This document shows, in pieces, positions 4,451 through 5,566 of a stretch of DNA of 5,566 bases. A model generated the notes under the pieces. It made no database searches. It had not been told where the DNA came from and was given only the letters and a program-made list of their open reading frames with translations. How positions within the stretch are numbered: the first letter of the stretch is position 1; every line of letters starts with the position of its first letter. This DNA is from Bdellovibrionales bacterium (GTDB taxonomy: Bacteria; Bdellovibrionota; Bdellovibrionia; Bdellovibrionales; Bdellovibrionaceae): positions 1-5,566 of the forward strand of contig DAHVKR010000100.1 of assembly GCA_027320785.1 (NCBI GenBank), in the 5' to 3' direction. The position numbers were made by a program, and so were the translations under genes.

Positions 4451-5566
4451 ATGAAGTTATTATCTGCGATTATGGTGTTGGCAACTGCAGCATTAGCCAT
4501 GGCAACCGCTCCTAAATATGCGGTTCCTAACGAAAAAGCTCCTAAAGGCGGAACAATGGTTCGAAGCTTGGGCGGTGAACCTCCAACTCTCCATCCTATT
4601 ATGGGAACAGATGTTTATTCCTCACGGGTTTGGGATTTGGTGATGGACACACTTCTCGAGAGAAAGGTGACAGACTGGGAGTGGGCTCCGCGTTTGGCCG
4701 ATAAATGGGAAATCTCGAAAGATGGCAAAGTTTTTACCTTTCATATCCGTGAAAATGCTAAATGGCATGATGGAGTACCGGTTACGGCGGATGATGTGAA
4801 GTTTTCGTTTGACGCGGTGTTTGAGCCTAAATATCAAGCGGCCCATTTGATTCCTTATTTACAAGGAATTGCAAAGGTTGAGGTGGTCGACCCTCATACA
4901 GTTAAATTCTATGCTAAAGATAACTACTATAAGAATTTTGATTCTGCTGCGACTATCAATATTATTCCGAAGCATATTTATCAAGACGTAGATAAATCCA
5001 AGAAGATGACTCAAACCCTCGTTGGATCAGGTCCTTATTCTTTGGTGAAGTTTAGTCGTGGACAAAAAATTATTCTCAAGCGCAACCAGAATTGGGCGGC
5101 AGCCAATGATCCTTATTATAAGGGAGCTTATAACTTCGACACCATCGACTTACGTTTCTATAAGGACGAGAACATCGAGATTGAATACGCTAAAAAGGGT
5201 CAACTTGATATGATCAATCTTCGAGCTGAGTCCTATGAAAAAAAAACCTCTGGATTTCCATGGGGCAAAAAAGTTTTCAAGGTGAAAGCTAAAAATGAGG
5301 GTCCTAAATCCTACAGCTTTATTGGTTGGAATTTGCGTCGGGATCTTTTCCAAGATCGCAATGTACGGATTGCCTTGGCTCACTTGATGAATCGTGAAGA
5401 GATCAATCAGAAATTTAGCTATGGTTACAATGAATTAGTGAGAGGCCCGACCTTTAATGCCAGCGAATATGCTGTTAAAAGCGTGAAGCCTATTCTTTTC
5501 GACCCTAAAGCGGCTCAAGAACTATTGAAAAAGTCAGGTTGGGGCGATTCCGATAAAGATGGTGTT
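4451..5566 (+). CDS. Periplasmic substrate-binding protein of a peptide-type ABC transporter, C-terminus beyond the right edge
   Basis: This protein would capture a solute, most often an oligopeptide, in the periplasm and hand it to an ABC permease (family 5 solute-binding proteins). The 372 visible residues start with a signal peptide (MKLLSAIMVLATAALAMATA) that is probably cut after A16 or A18; there is no lipobox cysteine, so it should be a free periplasmic protein. The family signature runs from about residue 80: P-R-L-A-D-K-W-E-I-S-K-D-G, then FTFHIRENAKWHDGVPVTAD and DVKFSFDAV. Later family features are GSGPYSLVKF (192-201), FIGWNLRRDLFQDRNVRIAL (290-309) with NREEI, and the late GWGDSDKDGV. 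Full members are about 500-600 residues, so roughly the last third is missing. The start at 4451 has a consensus ribosome binding site. Permease and ATPase genes are not visible but could follow. Peptide is the default ligand; other ligands (nickel, sugars, opines) occur in the family. Confidence 0.92.
   Translation, partial: MKLLSAIMVLATAALAMATAPKYAVPNEKAPKGGTMVRSLGGEPPTLHPIMGTDVYSSRVWDLVMDTLLERKVTDWEWAPRLADKWEISKDGKVFTFHIRENAKWHDGVPVTADDVKFSFDAVFEPKYQAAHLIPYLQGIAKVEVVDPHTVKFYAKDNYYKNFDSAATINIIPKHIYQDVDKSKKMTQTLVGSGPYSLVKFSRGQKIILKRNQNWAAANDPYYKGAYNFDTIDLRFYKDENIEIEYAKKGQLDMINLRAESYEKKTSGFPWGKKVFKVKAKNEGPKSYSFIGWNLRRDLFQDRNVRIALAHLMNREEINQKFSYGYNELVRGPTFNASEYAVKSVKPILFDPKAAQELLKKSGWGDSDKDGV

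Noticed and set aside
4622..4846. Minus-strand open frames at 4622-4846 and 5150-5383
   Set aside because: They run opposite the strongly supported substrate-binding protein.
1..5566. A novel defence, mobile or biosynthetic system
   Set aside because: No transposase, integrase, nuclease, toxin-antitoxin pair, CRISPR repeats or clustered biosynthetic genes are seen. The genes alternate strand and look like separate chromosomal loci.

Overview
The window looks like ordinary chromosomal sequence from a Gram-negative bacterium of moderate GC content. It has envelope and periplasmic genes with signal peptides, a DksA/TraR-family protein, and a small secreted protein with a W-x-x-x-C ... D-x-x-C pattern that I associate with exported lipocalin-like proteins of Bdellovibrio-type bacteria. 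A Bdellovibrionota-like host is my best guess. It rests on protein style only, with no marker gene.

Layout, left to right. Positions 1-756 (minus) hold the N-terminal 252 residues of a penicillin-binding transpeptidase that runs off the left edge. It is divergent from a TetR-family regulator at 839-1447 (plus). The 82-bp gap between them carries an inverted repeat overlapping candidate promoters for both genes. After the regulator come two back-to-back hairpins (1484-1529) and a small secreted helical protein (1547-1951, plus). Its 3' end overlaps by 32 bp the 3' end of a convergent secreted, cysteine-containing lipocalin-like protein (1920-2495, minus). The 274-bp gap at 2496-2769 contains a possible 35-residue membrane peptide (2526-2633, plus) and the leader of a DksA/TraR-family protein (2770-3219, plus). 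That protein has lost three of the four zinc-finger cysteines at otherwise exact spacing. It converges on an agmatinase/arginase-family ureohydrolase (3226-4296, minus), and both stop codons lie inside one near-perfect palindrome. Divergent from the ureohydrolase, and running off the right edge, is a periplasmic substrate-binding protein of a peptide-type ABC transporter (4451-5566, plus).

The genes alternate in strand and form no obvious multi-gene operon or defence or mobile system. The one plausible regulatory pairing is the TetR regulator with the transpeptidase, joined by the shared intergenic palindrome. I see no tRNA, rRNA, CRISPR, insertion sequence or phage signature. The points most worth following are the degenerate zinc finger of the DksA-like protein, the candidate 35-residue peptide, the unusually short N-terminal part of the transpeptidase, the charged helical insertion in the ureohydrolase, and the hairpins that enclose stop codons.
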